This document shows positions 41,600-52,255 of a stretch of DNA of 64,000 nucleotides, piece by piece. Every line of letters begins with the position of its first letter. Position 1 is the stretch's first letter. The translations under genes were made by a program, and so were the position numbers. The notes beneath the pieces were generated by a model. That model did not search any database and was not told the DNA's origin. It was given only the letters and a program-made list of their open reading frames with translations. The DNA is taken from contig CAWJGC010000004.1 of the NCBI GenBank assembly GCA_963842355.1, positions 1,302,001-1,366,000 on the forward strand. The letters run 5' to 3'. The DNA is from JASHPR01 sp963842355. Its GTDB lineage: Bacteria > Actinomycetota > Actinomycetes > Streptosporangiales > Streptosporangiaceae.

Positions 41600-44500
41600 T
41601 CAGGACCTGGTCACGCTGTGCCGTGGCGCCCGTCGGCCCGGTGCCCGGCCGCCGGAATGCCGCTCGGAACCCTGCCCGGGTTCCCGGTCGGCGGCCCGGG
41701 TCACGATGGCGATCGCGACCGGGCACGAGACACCGCTGATCTCCACCACCGTGCAGGCGACCGTGTTCCCCGCCGCGGCCAGCACGAGCCAGTCCGTCCC
41801 GGCGGCGCCGTCGGCCATGACGGCGGAGACCAGGGGAGCGCCCATCTGGGACAGGCAAGCGGCGACGGCTCTGAGCCGCGCGCTGACGACGGACGGGGGC
41901 TCGCTCAGCAGGCCGCGCACCTGGTCGGCTACGTCCTTGAGGGCGCGGCCGGGGTCAGGCGCGCCGGCGGTCACCGGCACGGCCGCCTCCCAGCCGCAGG
42001 CCGCGGACTCGGGCGCGCGGATGCTCAGCGTGAGCCCCTCGAGCTCGCCGCGGCCCGGTGCCACCGGGGCGGCACGCTCTCGGTCGGGTGCGGGAGATGG
42101 CCGCGGCACGACCGCGACCGGGGCGGCCGGGGGCGCGGCGCCATCGGGCCCGCATTGAACCGTAACCCGCAGGTCGGGGTGCAATCCGAGCGCGACCGCG
42201 CTCCTTTCCAGGTAGACCGACAGCAGCGACGGCGGCCAGGCCTTGTGCCGCGGCAACGGCCCGGCGTCCCTGAGCCGCAGCCCGCGCCAGGTCACCAGCG
42301 GCTGGCCGGCCGCGTCGACCGCCTCGACATCCCAGACGCACTCGGCGGGCGGTGCGGACGGCCGGGCCGCGTCGGCGCCGTCGCCCTGACGGGGAACCAC
42401 GGGAGCCGGCGGCCGCGACCGTGCCGGAACGGCCGGCCGCGGCCCGGGCACCGCCGCGCGCGGACGCTTCGCCCGGTCGGCGGCCCGGTTCTCGGCGGCC
42501 CGGTTCTCGGCGGCCCGGTTCTCGGCGGCCCGGATCTCGGCGGCCCGGATCTCGACCGCCCCGTCGGCCTCGCGGCCGCTGAACGTGACGGACTCGCATC
42601 CGACCGGCAGCACCCTCCGGTGCGGAATGCAGGCCTGCAGCACGTGCCATGTCGCGTCGTTCAGGCCCGGGCTGCCCAGAATCAGGGCCGCGTCGCCCGT
42701 GCCGTCGACGTTGCCGAACCAGGGCTGGCTGTCGCCGCCGCGCACCAGGGCGCGGCAGGAACGCGACGTGACCTCGGGCAGCAGCGCCGCCCGCCGGAAC
42801 CGCCCGGACTGGTAGCAGATCGGCCCGTACAGCTCCGTGCCGTCGACGATCCCGGCGTGGCTGGCGGGCATCTCGTCGAGTTCGGGCAGGCCAGCGGCCC
42901 GCGACGGGGCCGCGACGGCCACCGCGTCGTCCGCGCCCCGGAACGTGGCCCGGAAGTGGTCCGTGGCGAACCCGCTGTCCTCGCACCGGAGCACGGCGGT
43001 CACCGACCCGCCGTCGGCGAGCGCGCACACCCGGATCAGGGCCCGCTCGTGGCCGGTCTCGCCCGGGATCACGATCGGCGCGTCCATCGAGACGTCGGTG
43101 AGCTGGCGCAGCGGCCGCCCGGCCAGCACGGCGGCCGCCTCGGCCATGGCCTCCAGCGCCATCGCCGCCGGCAGGACCGGCATGCCGTCGACGCGGTAAT
43201 CGGCCAGGTACGGGTCGGTCGCCAGGGTCAGCCGGGCCTCACAGACGAGCTCGACCCCGGGGTAGTACACCCGGACGTTCTCGAGGAACCGGCGGCCCAG
43301 CTCGGGGTCCGGCAGGCGGCCGGGGGCCGCGGCGGCGATCGCAGTAGGCGCCGGCACGCCGACCCGGCCGTGCACGGCCACGCGGTCCGGGAGGCCGGGC
43401 GTGCCCAGCGTCTTCAGCAGCAGCCGGGAGCCCCCGGCGACCGGGATGGCGGCCGCCCCGGAGCGGGTCAGCCTGGCGACCAGGCTGCCCCTCTGGCCCA
43501 GTCCTCCTCCCGCCCAGGCCGGCCAGTCGACGTGCACGGCCCGGCACCCCGGGATGTCGTCGGCTATGCGCGCGGCCCGCTCGGCCAGCGATCCGCTGGC
43601 CAGCGCGAGCAGGCCCTCGTCGGCCAGCCCGTAGCGCCCGACGACCGAGCCGAACGTGACGATCGCCCGAATCTGCCGGGCCATGTGCGCGCTGACCAGG
43701 TCGTTCAGGCTCACGGTCTCGGCCGAGATGCGCGCGCGCAGCTCATCTTCGGTCAGCTCGGCCAGCGGCAGGGGCCGGCCGGCGCCGACCGCGTGCGCGA
43801 TCGCGGTCACCGGCCCGAGGCTCTGCTCGATCCGCTGCAGCGCGAACCGCAGGTCCGCCGGGTTGGCCATGTCGACGTCGTCGATCGTCATCCGCGCCCC
43901 CGCCGACCTGAGCCGCTCCAGTTCGGCGCGCACCTCGGCGGTCTCGCCCAGGCCGGCCCGCCCGACCAGGGCGACCGCGGAGCCACAGCACGCGAGCACC
44001 TGGGCGAGAGCCAGGCCCGCCCCGCCGGAGCCCCGGCTGACCAGCACGACATCGGACGGGCCCAGCGGGAACGCCCCGGACCCGGCCGCGTCGGCCGGCA
44101 CCATCACGGCCTCGTGCGGGACGGAGGCGGCGTCGATCACGATCTCCCGGAACTGGCCGGATTCCGCGCCGGCGAACCGCCGCGCGGCCCGCAGCCCGAC
44201 CTCGCTCTCCGGGACCCGGAGCACCGTGATCCCAAGCTCGGGATGCTCCCCGTGCAGGCTCGCGCAGAATCCGGTGAACCCGGGGCCGTGCGTGATCAGC
44301 ACCAGCCGGCCGGTGCTGATCGCGTCACGCGCCGCCGCGAGCGCCACGGCGCATGAATCGGCGTTGGCCGCGTCACCGACGATCGCGAGCGCGCGCCCGG
44401 CCGCGGGGTCATCACGGAAAAGCTCACCGACCAAAGGCCCGAACGCCTTCCGCGTGGCCGCTCGCACCCGCCACGGCTGGCCATCCTCCGGGGGGGCCGT

Positions 44501-47353
44501 GGCGCGCGCGGGACGAAGTTCCTCGACGTAGCAGCGAATCCAGGGCGCGACCCCGGCCACCGCCGGCGGGTCACTCGCGACCGCCGGCGGGTCACTCGCG
44601 ACCGCGGGCGGGTCACTCGCGACCGCCGGAGCCGCCGGGCGGGCGGCGCCTTCCGCGGCGGTGGCGCCCGGTCCGGTGTCGGCCGTATGCGGGGCCGTGG
44701 GCGTCTGGCCGGATGCTGCGGCCCAGCCCGCCGCGACCGCGCGCTGGGCCGCCGCGGCCGCCGCGGCCAGCGGCGCGGCGGCCGGAACATCTGCGCCCCG
44801 CGTGGCCGCCTGCGCCGAACCCGCGGCTTCCCCCGCGGCCGGTCTTGGTGCTGGGACGGGCGGCACAGCCTGGCAGGGGCTGGTGATGAACGTGTGATCC
44901 CGCCAGATGTCTATCGGCCGCCACGGTGCCCCGGCGTAGAACCGGCCGGGATGCTCCAGCGCGCCCGCCGCGAACAGGGCGGCCGCGGCGCGGGCGGCGT
45001 CGGCGCCGCTGCCCGCCCCCAGGCTGACACCCGGGATCTCACACAGCACGGAGGCCGCATCGATCAGGACCTGGCCGGGTCCGGTCTCCAGCAGCAGGCT
45101 CGCCTGGGCGGCGCCGAAGTGCAGGGCACGGTCAAGTAAGGCCGGGCACTCGAGATCGGCACACAGGAGGTCCGCGATGTCGTCGGCGGATGCGATCTCG
45201 CGCCCGATGCTGGACGAGATCAGACGGTGGCGCGGCCCGGCGAGCGCGAGGCGGCGGATGGCCTCGCGAATCTGGCCGGAGCGATCGCCGGCCGCGGGCG
45301 GCGGGCCGGCCGAGTCGGCCGCCGGGTCAGATCCGGAGGCGACCGGAGCGTTCAGGATCTCGGTGCGTCTGGCTGTGAGCGCCGAGGCCGCCGCCTCGCT
45401 CAGGCAGCCGGCCCAGACCAGGCCGGCGAGCTCGCCGTGACCGAATCCGACCGCGGCGGTGGCCCGCACGCCGAGCAGATCAAGCCAGCGCAGCGCGGAC
45501 AGCGGCCGGAACGGAGTACCGGGCTGGCCGGGTTCGGAAATCAGCAGGGTCACCCGGCCGGCCGCGCCGTCGGCGGCGAAGATCCCCGGCCGCGTGACCA
45601 GGCCGCCGGTCAGGGCGGGCAGCAGCGCCGCGGCCTGGCTGGCCAGCCTGGCCAGCTGCTCCTGTTTCGACGCGACGATCGCCACGCGCACCGGTCCCTG
45701 GCGCGCGGCGTCGCGGGCGAGCTGGCAGGCCAGGTCGCCGAGTTCCGCGTCGGACAGCCACGGCGCAATGTGGGCGATCCGGGCCAGGAGCGCGTCCATG
45801 GCATCCCGGTCCGGGGCGTGCAGCAGGTATGCGGCGGGCTGGGCCGGGCCGTCGGCGGCCGTGGCCGTGGCGGCCGTCCCGACCGCAGGCCCGGCCGCGG
45901 TCCGCGGGGTCGGCGTGGAGGCGCGCGGCTTGCGCTCGTGCCGCCCGCGGGACGGCTCGCTGTGGAGCACCACGTGAACGTTGATGCCGGGGCCCATGGC
46001 GCTGACCCCCGCGATCCGGGCTCCTTCCGGCCAGGGCTCGGGCGCGCCCGGGAGCCGCAGGACGGCGTCCCCGCCGCGCAGCAGCGGGTGCGGCCGGCTG
46101 AACCCGGTCGCGGGCGGGATGATGCCGGTGCTCATCGCGAGCGCCGTCTTGATCAGGCCCGCGACGCCCGCTGCCGCCTTGGTGTTCCCGATGTTGGCCT
46201 TGACCGAGCCGAGCGCGGCGGCCTGGCGCGCACCGGACCGCAGCTCGGCGAGCGCGCAAAGCTCGGTGGTGTCGGCGGCCGCTGTGCCGGCGCCGTGCCC
46301 TTCGATCAGCTGCACGTCGGCCGGGGCGATCCGGGCCCGCTCGTACGCCCGGCGCAGCGCGAGGAGCTGGCTGTGGGGATCGGGCATGGTCATGCTCGCC
46401 TGGCCCGTCGACGACGCGCCCCAGCCGGCGATCTCGGCGTACACGGGCAGGCCGGTCAGGCGGGCGTCGGCGGACCGCATCAGCACGACGATCCCGCAGC
46501 CCTCTCCGGGCAGGAACCCGGTGGGGCTCTCGTCGTAGACGCGCATGTCACCCCGGGCCAGGGCCCCCGTCTTGGCCAGTCCCACGAGCTCGAGCGGGTC
46601 GAGGCTGAGGTCCACGCCGCCGGCCACGGCGACGTCGAGATCGCCCGCGGCGAGCGCCGTGCACGCGGACGCCACCGCGAGCAGCGACGATGCGTGCGAG
46701 CCGTCCACCGCGTAGCCGCCGCCCCGGAACCCGAAGTAGCCGCAGATCCGGGACGCGATGGCGGCGGACGTGCTGCCGGTGAGGGTCTCGTCGGTCGTGA
46801 CGGGAAACGGCGCGAGGTAGCGCTGCGCCGCGTGCCGCAGCACCGGCATGGCGCGCTCCCGCGGGATGTCGCCGGCCGCGAGCGACTCGGCCAGCACCCG
46901 GCGAACGTACGGCCAGCGCAGCCGCAGCGCGGCGGCGCGCGAGGCGTCGCCGGTCAGGGTGTTGCCGATGATGACTCCGGTGCGGCTCCGGCTCAGGCCC
47001 TCGCCCTGGACGAATCCGGCCGCGGCCAGCGCACGCGCCGTGGTCTCCAGCGCGAGCCAGTGCGCAGGGTCGGCGGCCTGATAGACCGGGCCGGGCACCC
47101 CGAAGGCCGCCAGGTCGAACTGCCAGCCCTCGAGGAGGGCCGCCCGGGCGCTATAGGTCGCGTCCGGCGTGGCCCGGTCGGCGCTGTAGTAGTCGGCCAG
47201 TTCGAGCCGGCCCGGCGGCAGCCTGCGGAACGCCCGGCGCCCGGTCAGCACCAGGTCGAGCAGGGCGGCCGGGTCGTCGGCATCGGGGAAACGGCATCCC
47301 ATGCCGACGATCGCGATCGACGGGGCACCGGTCGCGGTCTCCGTTCCCGCCAT
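41600..47353 (-). CDS. enediyne-type iterative PKS homologue with substituted catalytic residues
   Basis: A 1917-residue protein colinear with enediyne PKS (PksE): KS, AT, linker, KR, DH, PPTase-like. GRRAFRRLPPGRLELADYYS, RTGVIIGNTLTGD, AGGVDLSLDPLELVG and FLENVRVYYPGVELV are diagnostic. KS active-site Cys is His220 (VDGSHASSLL) and the IGHTK His is Asn390. The AT nucleophile region GHSLGE reads GFGHGE (636-641). The KR Tyr is Leu1249 and the DH His (LADHRVDG) is Tyr1386. No DSL phosphopantetheine site exists between AT and KR, only an Ala/Pro linker with 21-bp repeats. The frame is unbroken. ATG 47353 starts at the KS; ATG 47515 is possible. Function probably non-canonical or absent. Confidence 0.85.
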   Translation of the reverse strand: MAGTETATGAPSIAIVGMGCRFPDADDPAALLDLVLTGRRAFRRLPPGRLELADYYSADRATPDATYSARAALLEGWQFDLAAFGVPGPVYQAADPAHWLALETTARALAAAGFVQGEGLSRSRTGVIIGNTLTGDASRAAALRLRWPYVRRVLAESLAAGDIPRERAMPVLRHAAQRYLAPFPVTTDETLTGSTSAAIASRICGYFGFRGGGYAVDGSHASSLLAVASACTALAAGDLDVAVAGGVDLSLDPLELVGLAKTGALARGDMRVYDESPTGFLPGEGCGIVVLMRSADARLTGLPVYAEIAGWGASSTGQASMTMPDPHSQLLALRRAYERARIAPADVQLIEGHGAGTAAADTTELCALAELRSGARQAAALGSVKANIGNTKAAAGVAGLIKTALAMSTGIIPPATGFSRPHPLLRGGDAVLRLPGAPEPWPEGARIAGVSAMGPGINVHVVLHSEPSRGRHERKPRASTPTPRTAAGPAVGTAATATAADGPAQPAAYLLHAPDRDAMDALLARIAHIAPWLSDAELGDLACQLARDAARQGPVRVAIVASKQEQLARLASQAAALLPALTGGLVTRPGIFAADGAAGRVTLLISEPGQPGTPFRPLSALRWLDLLGVRATAAVGFGHGELAGLVWAGCLSEAAASALTARRTEILNAPVASGSDPAADSAGPPPAAGDRSGQIREAIRRLALAGPRHRLISSSIGREIASADDIADLLCADLECPALLDRALHFGAAQASLLLETGPGQVLIDAASVLCEIPGVSLGAGSGADAARAAAALFAAGALEHPGRFYAGAPWRPIDIWRDHTFITSPCQAVPPVPAPRPAAGEAAGSAQAATRGADVPAAAPLAAAAAAAQRAVAAGWAAASGQTPTAPHTADTGPGATAAEGAARPAAPAVASDPPAVASDPPAVASDPPAVAGVAPWIRCYVEELRPARATAPPEDGQPWRVRAATRKAFGPLVGELFRDDPAAGRALAIVGDAANADSCAVALAAARDAISTGRLVLITHGPGFTGFCASLHGEHPELGITVLRVPESEVGLRAARRFAGAESGQFREIVIDAASVPHEAVMVPADAAGSGAFPLGPSDVVLVSRGSGGAGLALAQVLACCGSAVALVGRAGLGETAEVRAELERLRSAGARMTIDDVDMANPADLRFALQRIEQSLGPVTAIAHAVGAGRPLPLAELTEDELRARISAETVSLNDLVSAHMARQIRAIVTFGSVVGRYGLADEGLLALASGSLAERAARIADDIPGCRAVHVDWPAWAGGGLGQRGSLVARLTRSGAAAIPVAGGSRLLLKTLGTPGLPDRVAVHGRVGVPAPTAIAAAAPGRLPDPELGRRFLENVRVYYPGVELVCEARLTLATDPYLADYRVDGMPVLPAAMALEAMAEAAAVLAGRPLRQLTDVSMDAPIVIPGETGHERALIRVCALADGGSVTAVLRCEDSGFATDHFRATFRGADDAVAVAAPSRAAGLPELDEMPASHAGIVDGTELYGPICYQSGRFRRAALLPEVTSRSCRALVRGGDSQPWFGNVDGTGDAALILGSPGLNDATWHVLQACIPHRRVLPVGCESVTFSGREADGAVEIRAAEIRAAENRAAENRAAENRAADRAKRPRAAVPGPRPAVPARSRPPAPVVPRQGDGADAARPSAPPAECVWDVEAVDAAGQPLVTWRGLRLRDAGPLPRHKAWPPSLLSVYLERSAVALGLHPDLRVTVQCGPDGAAPPAAPVAVVPRPSPAPDRERAAPVAPGRGELEGLTLSIRAPESAACGWEAAVPVTAGAPDPGRALKDVADQVRGLLSEPPSVVSARLRAVAACLSQMGAPLVSAVMADGAAGTDWLVLAAAGNTVACTVVEISGVSCPVAIAIVTRAADREPGQGSERHSGGRAPGRRAPRHSVTRS
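42479..42553 (-). repeat. 15-bp coding minisatellite (5 units, AAEIR/AAENR)
   Basis: Five 15-bp units of GGCGGCCCGGTTCTC or GGCGGCCCGGATCTC in the linker between the DH and the C-terminal domain of the PKS-like protein, encoding repeats of EIRAA/ENRAA. Recent expansion is indicated by near identity. Confidence 0.9.
44560..44622 (-). repeat. 21-bp coding minisatellite (3 units, PPAVASD)
   Basis: Three near-identical 21-bp units at 44560-44580, 44581-44601 and 44602-44622 encode PPAVASD repeats. They sit in the AT-KR linker, where an acyl carrier protein would be expected in an enediyne PKS. Confidence 0.9.
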
Positions 47354-47800
47354 GGCGGCCTGGCGCCACCGGTAGGCGTTCTGGCTCCCCGGGTCGCCGT
47401 AGGGCCCGTCCGGCCGGGATCGCGGATCGGCAGAATCAAATTCGAGATCACGCTGCCGATGACTCAAAATATACCGAATTGGGCGCAAGGACTCCGCGCG
47501 CGACCGAATATCCATTATCCCCCCGAAACTGGCCTGATCTCCCCCTGGGCCCCGCCCCAGCCACGAAAGCACCCACGGCCAGCACTGACGGGCATTCCCG
47601 CCGATCCCCGCCTTCCCCAGCGGCGGTGACGCGGACAGCATCGTGGATGGGTGAGACGACATTATTGGCGGCGCGTCCGGCGGTCAAGATGAAATCCGGA
47701 ACGCGATGTTTGAGGCGCCGAGGCCAGGTATCAGGATTGGATTGCCTGCCTTTTGCGGAAACCGGTGATCGTTCTGGTGTGCTGGAGCCCGGCTCGTGGT

Positions 47801-47830
47801 GGCTGGTGGCTGGTGGCTGGTGGCTGGTGG
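47801..47830. repeat. 7-bp tandem repeat (GGCTGGT)
   Basis: Four copies of GGCTGGT followed by GG. It lies in the roughly 570-bp gap between the PKS-like gene and the leuS leader. Apart from an AT-richer part around 47430-47520 that may hold the PKS promoter, and the leader described separately, the gap shows no gene. Confidence 0.85.
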
Positions 47831-47915
47831 CCGGCGGGCCGGGTCCGGGCCGGAGCGGCGCGCCCGCGGCGGGGACGGTTGGGTCAGGCTTGGCGCACCG
47901 GTGGCGACGGTGCGC

Positions 47916-47921
47916 TACCCT
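47916..47921 (+). promoter_or_regulatory. -10 box TACCCT of the leuS leader
   Basis: TACCCT ends 6 nt before GTG 47928, so the transcript would begin at the leader-peptide start codon. A TTGGCG at 47890-47895 could be the -35 box, though the 20-bp spacing is long. Confidence 0.5.
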
Positions 47922-47927
47922 GAGACC

Positions 47928-47957
47928 GTGCGTTTCGCCCGGCTGCTCCTTACCTAG
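47928..47957 (+). CDS. leucine-rich leader peptide (MRFARLLLT) of leuS
   Basis: A nine-codon frame, GTG CGT TTC GCC CGG CTG CTC CTT ACC TAG, with three consecutive leucine codons. It directly precedes alternative RNA hairpins and a U-tract terminator upstream of leuS, the arrangement of classical ribosome-mediated attenuation. When charged tRNA-Leu is scarce the ribosome should stall on the Leu codons. It appears leaderless. Confidence 0.75.
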   Translation: MRFARLLLT

Positions 47958-47988
47958 CCGCGCTGACTGACCCGTCGTTGGCGCGGCT
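47956..47988 (+). promoter_or_regulatory. antiterminator hairpin of the leuS attenuator
   Basis: Arms AGCCGCGC (47956-47963) and GCGCGGCT (47981-47988) pair perfectly over 8 bp. The 3' arm shares bases 47987-47988 with the terminator stem, so the two hairpins exclude each other. The 5' arm overlaps the leader stop codon and would be covered by a ribosome that finishes the leader. Confidence 0.7.
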
Positions 47989-48017
47989 GCCCCTCGTGAC
48001 CGAGGGGCAGTTTTTTT
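47987..48017 (+). terminator. Rho-independent terminator (attenuator) upstream of leuS
   Basis: Ten-bp stem CTGCCCCTCG / CGAGGGGCAG with loop TGAC followed by seven T residues, one of the few U-tract terminators in this GC-rich window. It is 70 bp before the leuS start and ends transcription unless the antiterminator forms. Confidence 0.9.
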
Positions 48018-48086
48018 GAAGTACGGCTTCGAGGAAGCAGAGTCAGCCCGGGACGCAACCGGATCTAGCCATATCGCGAGGGACCA

Positions 48087-50654
<2,568 letters not shown>

Positions 50655-50772
50655 CGTTGACCGATGCCGGCCCGGCGCTGCCGGTGCCGCCTCCGCCTAA
50701 AATCGCAATTATCCTCTGCTGTCTGCCGATAAAGCGCGGCCGTTCAAGAATGGGACATAGCGCAAAGCTAAG

Positions 50773-50800
50773 TTGGCAGGGCGGTTCCTGCAGTTAGTAT
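50773..50800 (+). promoter_or_regulatory. promoter of the tyrosinase gene (TTGGCA-N16-TAGTAT)
   Basis: -35 TTGGCA at 50773-50778 and -10 TAGTAT at 50795-50800, 16 bp apart. The -10 ends 7 nt before ATG 50808, so the mRNA is probably leaderless. Confidence 0.6.
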
Positions 50801-50807
50801 CTGAGCC

Positions 50808-51626
50808 ATGGCGGACAGTAGCAGCGTGTCATGCGGAACGCCGGGCAAGAAAAGAGCAAGCCTGCTCGGCATTCGCAAGAGCATTGGCTCGCTGACTTCG
50901 GAGGAGATAACCGCTCTGCGTTCAGGCGTGACGAAGATGCTCGCTATCAGGGATGATCGCGGTTACGAACACTGGGCTGGCATACACGGACTGCCGCTGC
51001 CCATATCCTGCACTCACGGAAGTCCGCTTTTCCTGCCCTGGCACCGCGCCTACCTCTATTTCTTCGAGCAATATCTCATGGATTTTGAGGCGACGGTCCG
51101 CATTCCGTGGTGGGACTGGGCGGATAACCAGGCGATCCCGTACGTGTATGACCAGCCTAAGCTGCCTGACGGGACGGACAACCCTCTCGCCTCGGCACCG
51201 ATACGGGGGATCCCGGACAACCAGTTCGCGGCGGAGGGTACTCCTCCGGTCGCTGAAACCTACCGGCAGCCAGATCAGGAAGGTTCGCTTCCGACCGCGG
51301 CGGACGTGGCCGCGGTGCTCGCGCTCGACGACTTCTCGGACTTCACGAGCCAGGTTGAACAGCTTCACAATCAGGTGCACGTGTGGGTCGGCGGAACCAT
51401 GGGGCTGATTCCGATCGCGGCCTTCGATCCGATCTTCTGGTCACACCATGCCATGATCGATCGCCTCTGGGCTCTGTGGCAGCAAAAGCATCCGGGCGCC
51501 GGGGCCGGGGTCGTGCCTCTGGACAACCCGCTGGCGCCGTTCCCGACGCTGAACGTCGGGAAAACCCTCGACATCGGCAAGCTGGGCTACACGTACGCCG
51601 CCGCCGCAAGCTCGGCAGTGCCCTAA
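50808..51626 (+). CDS. tyrosinase / polyphenol oxidase catalytic domain
   Basis: A 272-residue type 3 copper enzyme that would hydroxylate monophenols and oxidise diphenols to quinones. CuA ligands are in HWAGIHG, CTHGSPLFLPWHRAYLYFFE, and CuB ligands in LHNQVHVWVGG and DPIFWSHHAMIDRLWALWQ. CTHG suggests the Cys-His thioether link seen in plant-type and fungal polyphenol oxidases rather than the Streptomyces MelC2 pattern. There is no signal peptide and no C-terminal shielding domain; that part may be the next gene, 11 bp downstream. GC content and codon use are lower than in the neighbours, hinting at transfer. Confidence 0.9.
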   Translation: MADSSSVSCGTPGKKRASLLGIRKSIGSLTSEEITALRSGVTKMLAIRDDRGYEHWAGIHGLPLPISCTHGSPLFLPWHRAYLYFFEQYLMDFEATVRIPWWDWADNQAIPYVYDQPKLPDGTDNPLASAPIRGIPDNQFAAEGTPPVAETYRQPDQEGSLPTAADVAAVLALDDFSDFTSQVEQLHNQVHVWVGGTMGLIPIAAFDPIFWSHHAMIDRLWALWQQKHPGAGAGVVPLDNPLAPFPTLNVGKTLDIGKLGYTYAAAASSAVP

Positions 51627-51637
51627 AGGGGGCAGCT

Positions 51638-52105
51638 ATGGCAGACTTCGTTCCGAATCCGATCACCGTGACGCTTCAGGCGCCGAAGGCGCCTTACCGC
51701 AGAGCCGATATTGCGCTGCACGGCGTGGATCACTCCAAGGCCAGCTTCGAGGGTCGCTTGTTTATCAACAACGCCGGTGCGGTGCCCGGCACGCCGACCG
51801 ACGACGACCATCACTATGCTGGTTCCTTCTGGGTGTTCGGCCATGGCGGATGCGCCGGCGATGCGGGGCATTGCGAAGTCCCGGATGCCCGGCGCCCGTT
51901 CGATTTTCGCCCCGAGCACCAGCTCACCGTGATGAGCTACCACGTTATCGTGACCGACAAGCTTCGGCAGATGGTCGCTCCCGGCGAGACATTTACCCTG
52001 ACAGTCGTGCCTTATGTCCGGCCAGAAAATGCGCATCCAATGCCCGGGAACTTGGTCACCGACGTTCTGCATGTCCAGCGGGTGGACCTTCTTACCTACC
52101 AATAA
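51638..52105 (+). CDS. polyphenol-oxidase C-terminal-like protein (split PPO partner)
   Basis: A 155-residue protein starting at ATG 51638 after AAAGGGGG. The pattern HGVDHSKASFEGRLFINNAG, then YAGSFWVFGHGGC, is reminiscent of the KFDV beta domain found at the C terminus of plant polyphenol oxidases, where it covers the active site. Here it is a separate gene 11 bp after the tyrosinase, probably co-transcribed, so the two products may form a complex or the small one may act as copper or folding helper. The resemblance is by pattern and not proven. Confidence 0.65.
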   Translation: MADFVPNPITVTLQAPKAPYRRADIALHGVDHSKASFEGRLFINNAGAVPGTPTDDDHHYAGSFWVFGHGGCAGDAGHCEVPDARRPFDFRPEHQLTVMSYHVIVTDKLRQMVAPGETFTLTVVPYVRPENAHPMPGNLVTDVLHVQRVDLLTYQ

Positions 52106-52255
52106 GGTTTTCTCAGTCGGGGTGAGTGGGGCAGTCGCGGCGTAAAGGTCATCCGGGCAGACACGCGGACATAACGGGAGAGTCGCTGAGTGGCGGTGTC
52201 TCGATACAGACGACGCACAGTGACAGAGACAAAGTGGCGTGTGTTGCGTCACTCG

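Noticed and set aside
41600..47353. Complete enediyne biosynthetic cluster
   Set aside because: None of the usual partners (thioesterase E10, E3, E4, E5, oxidoreductases, self-resistance) is adjacent. Only a P450 and leuS flank the gene, and the synthase itself lacks catalytic residues.
45227..47629. 800-codon open frame on the plus strand opposite the PKS-like gene
   Set aside because: It is rich in Arg/Gly/His with no domain motif. It mirrors the coding frame of the KS/AT region and is explained by high GC at third positions.
51638..52105. MelC1-type tyrosinase copper chaperone
   Set aside because: MelC1 has a signal peptide and lies upstream of the tyrosinase. This gene is downstream, lacks a signal peptide and has a different sequence pattern.
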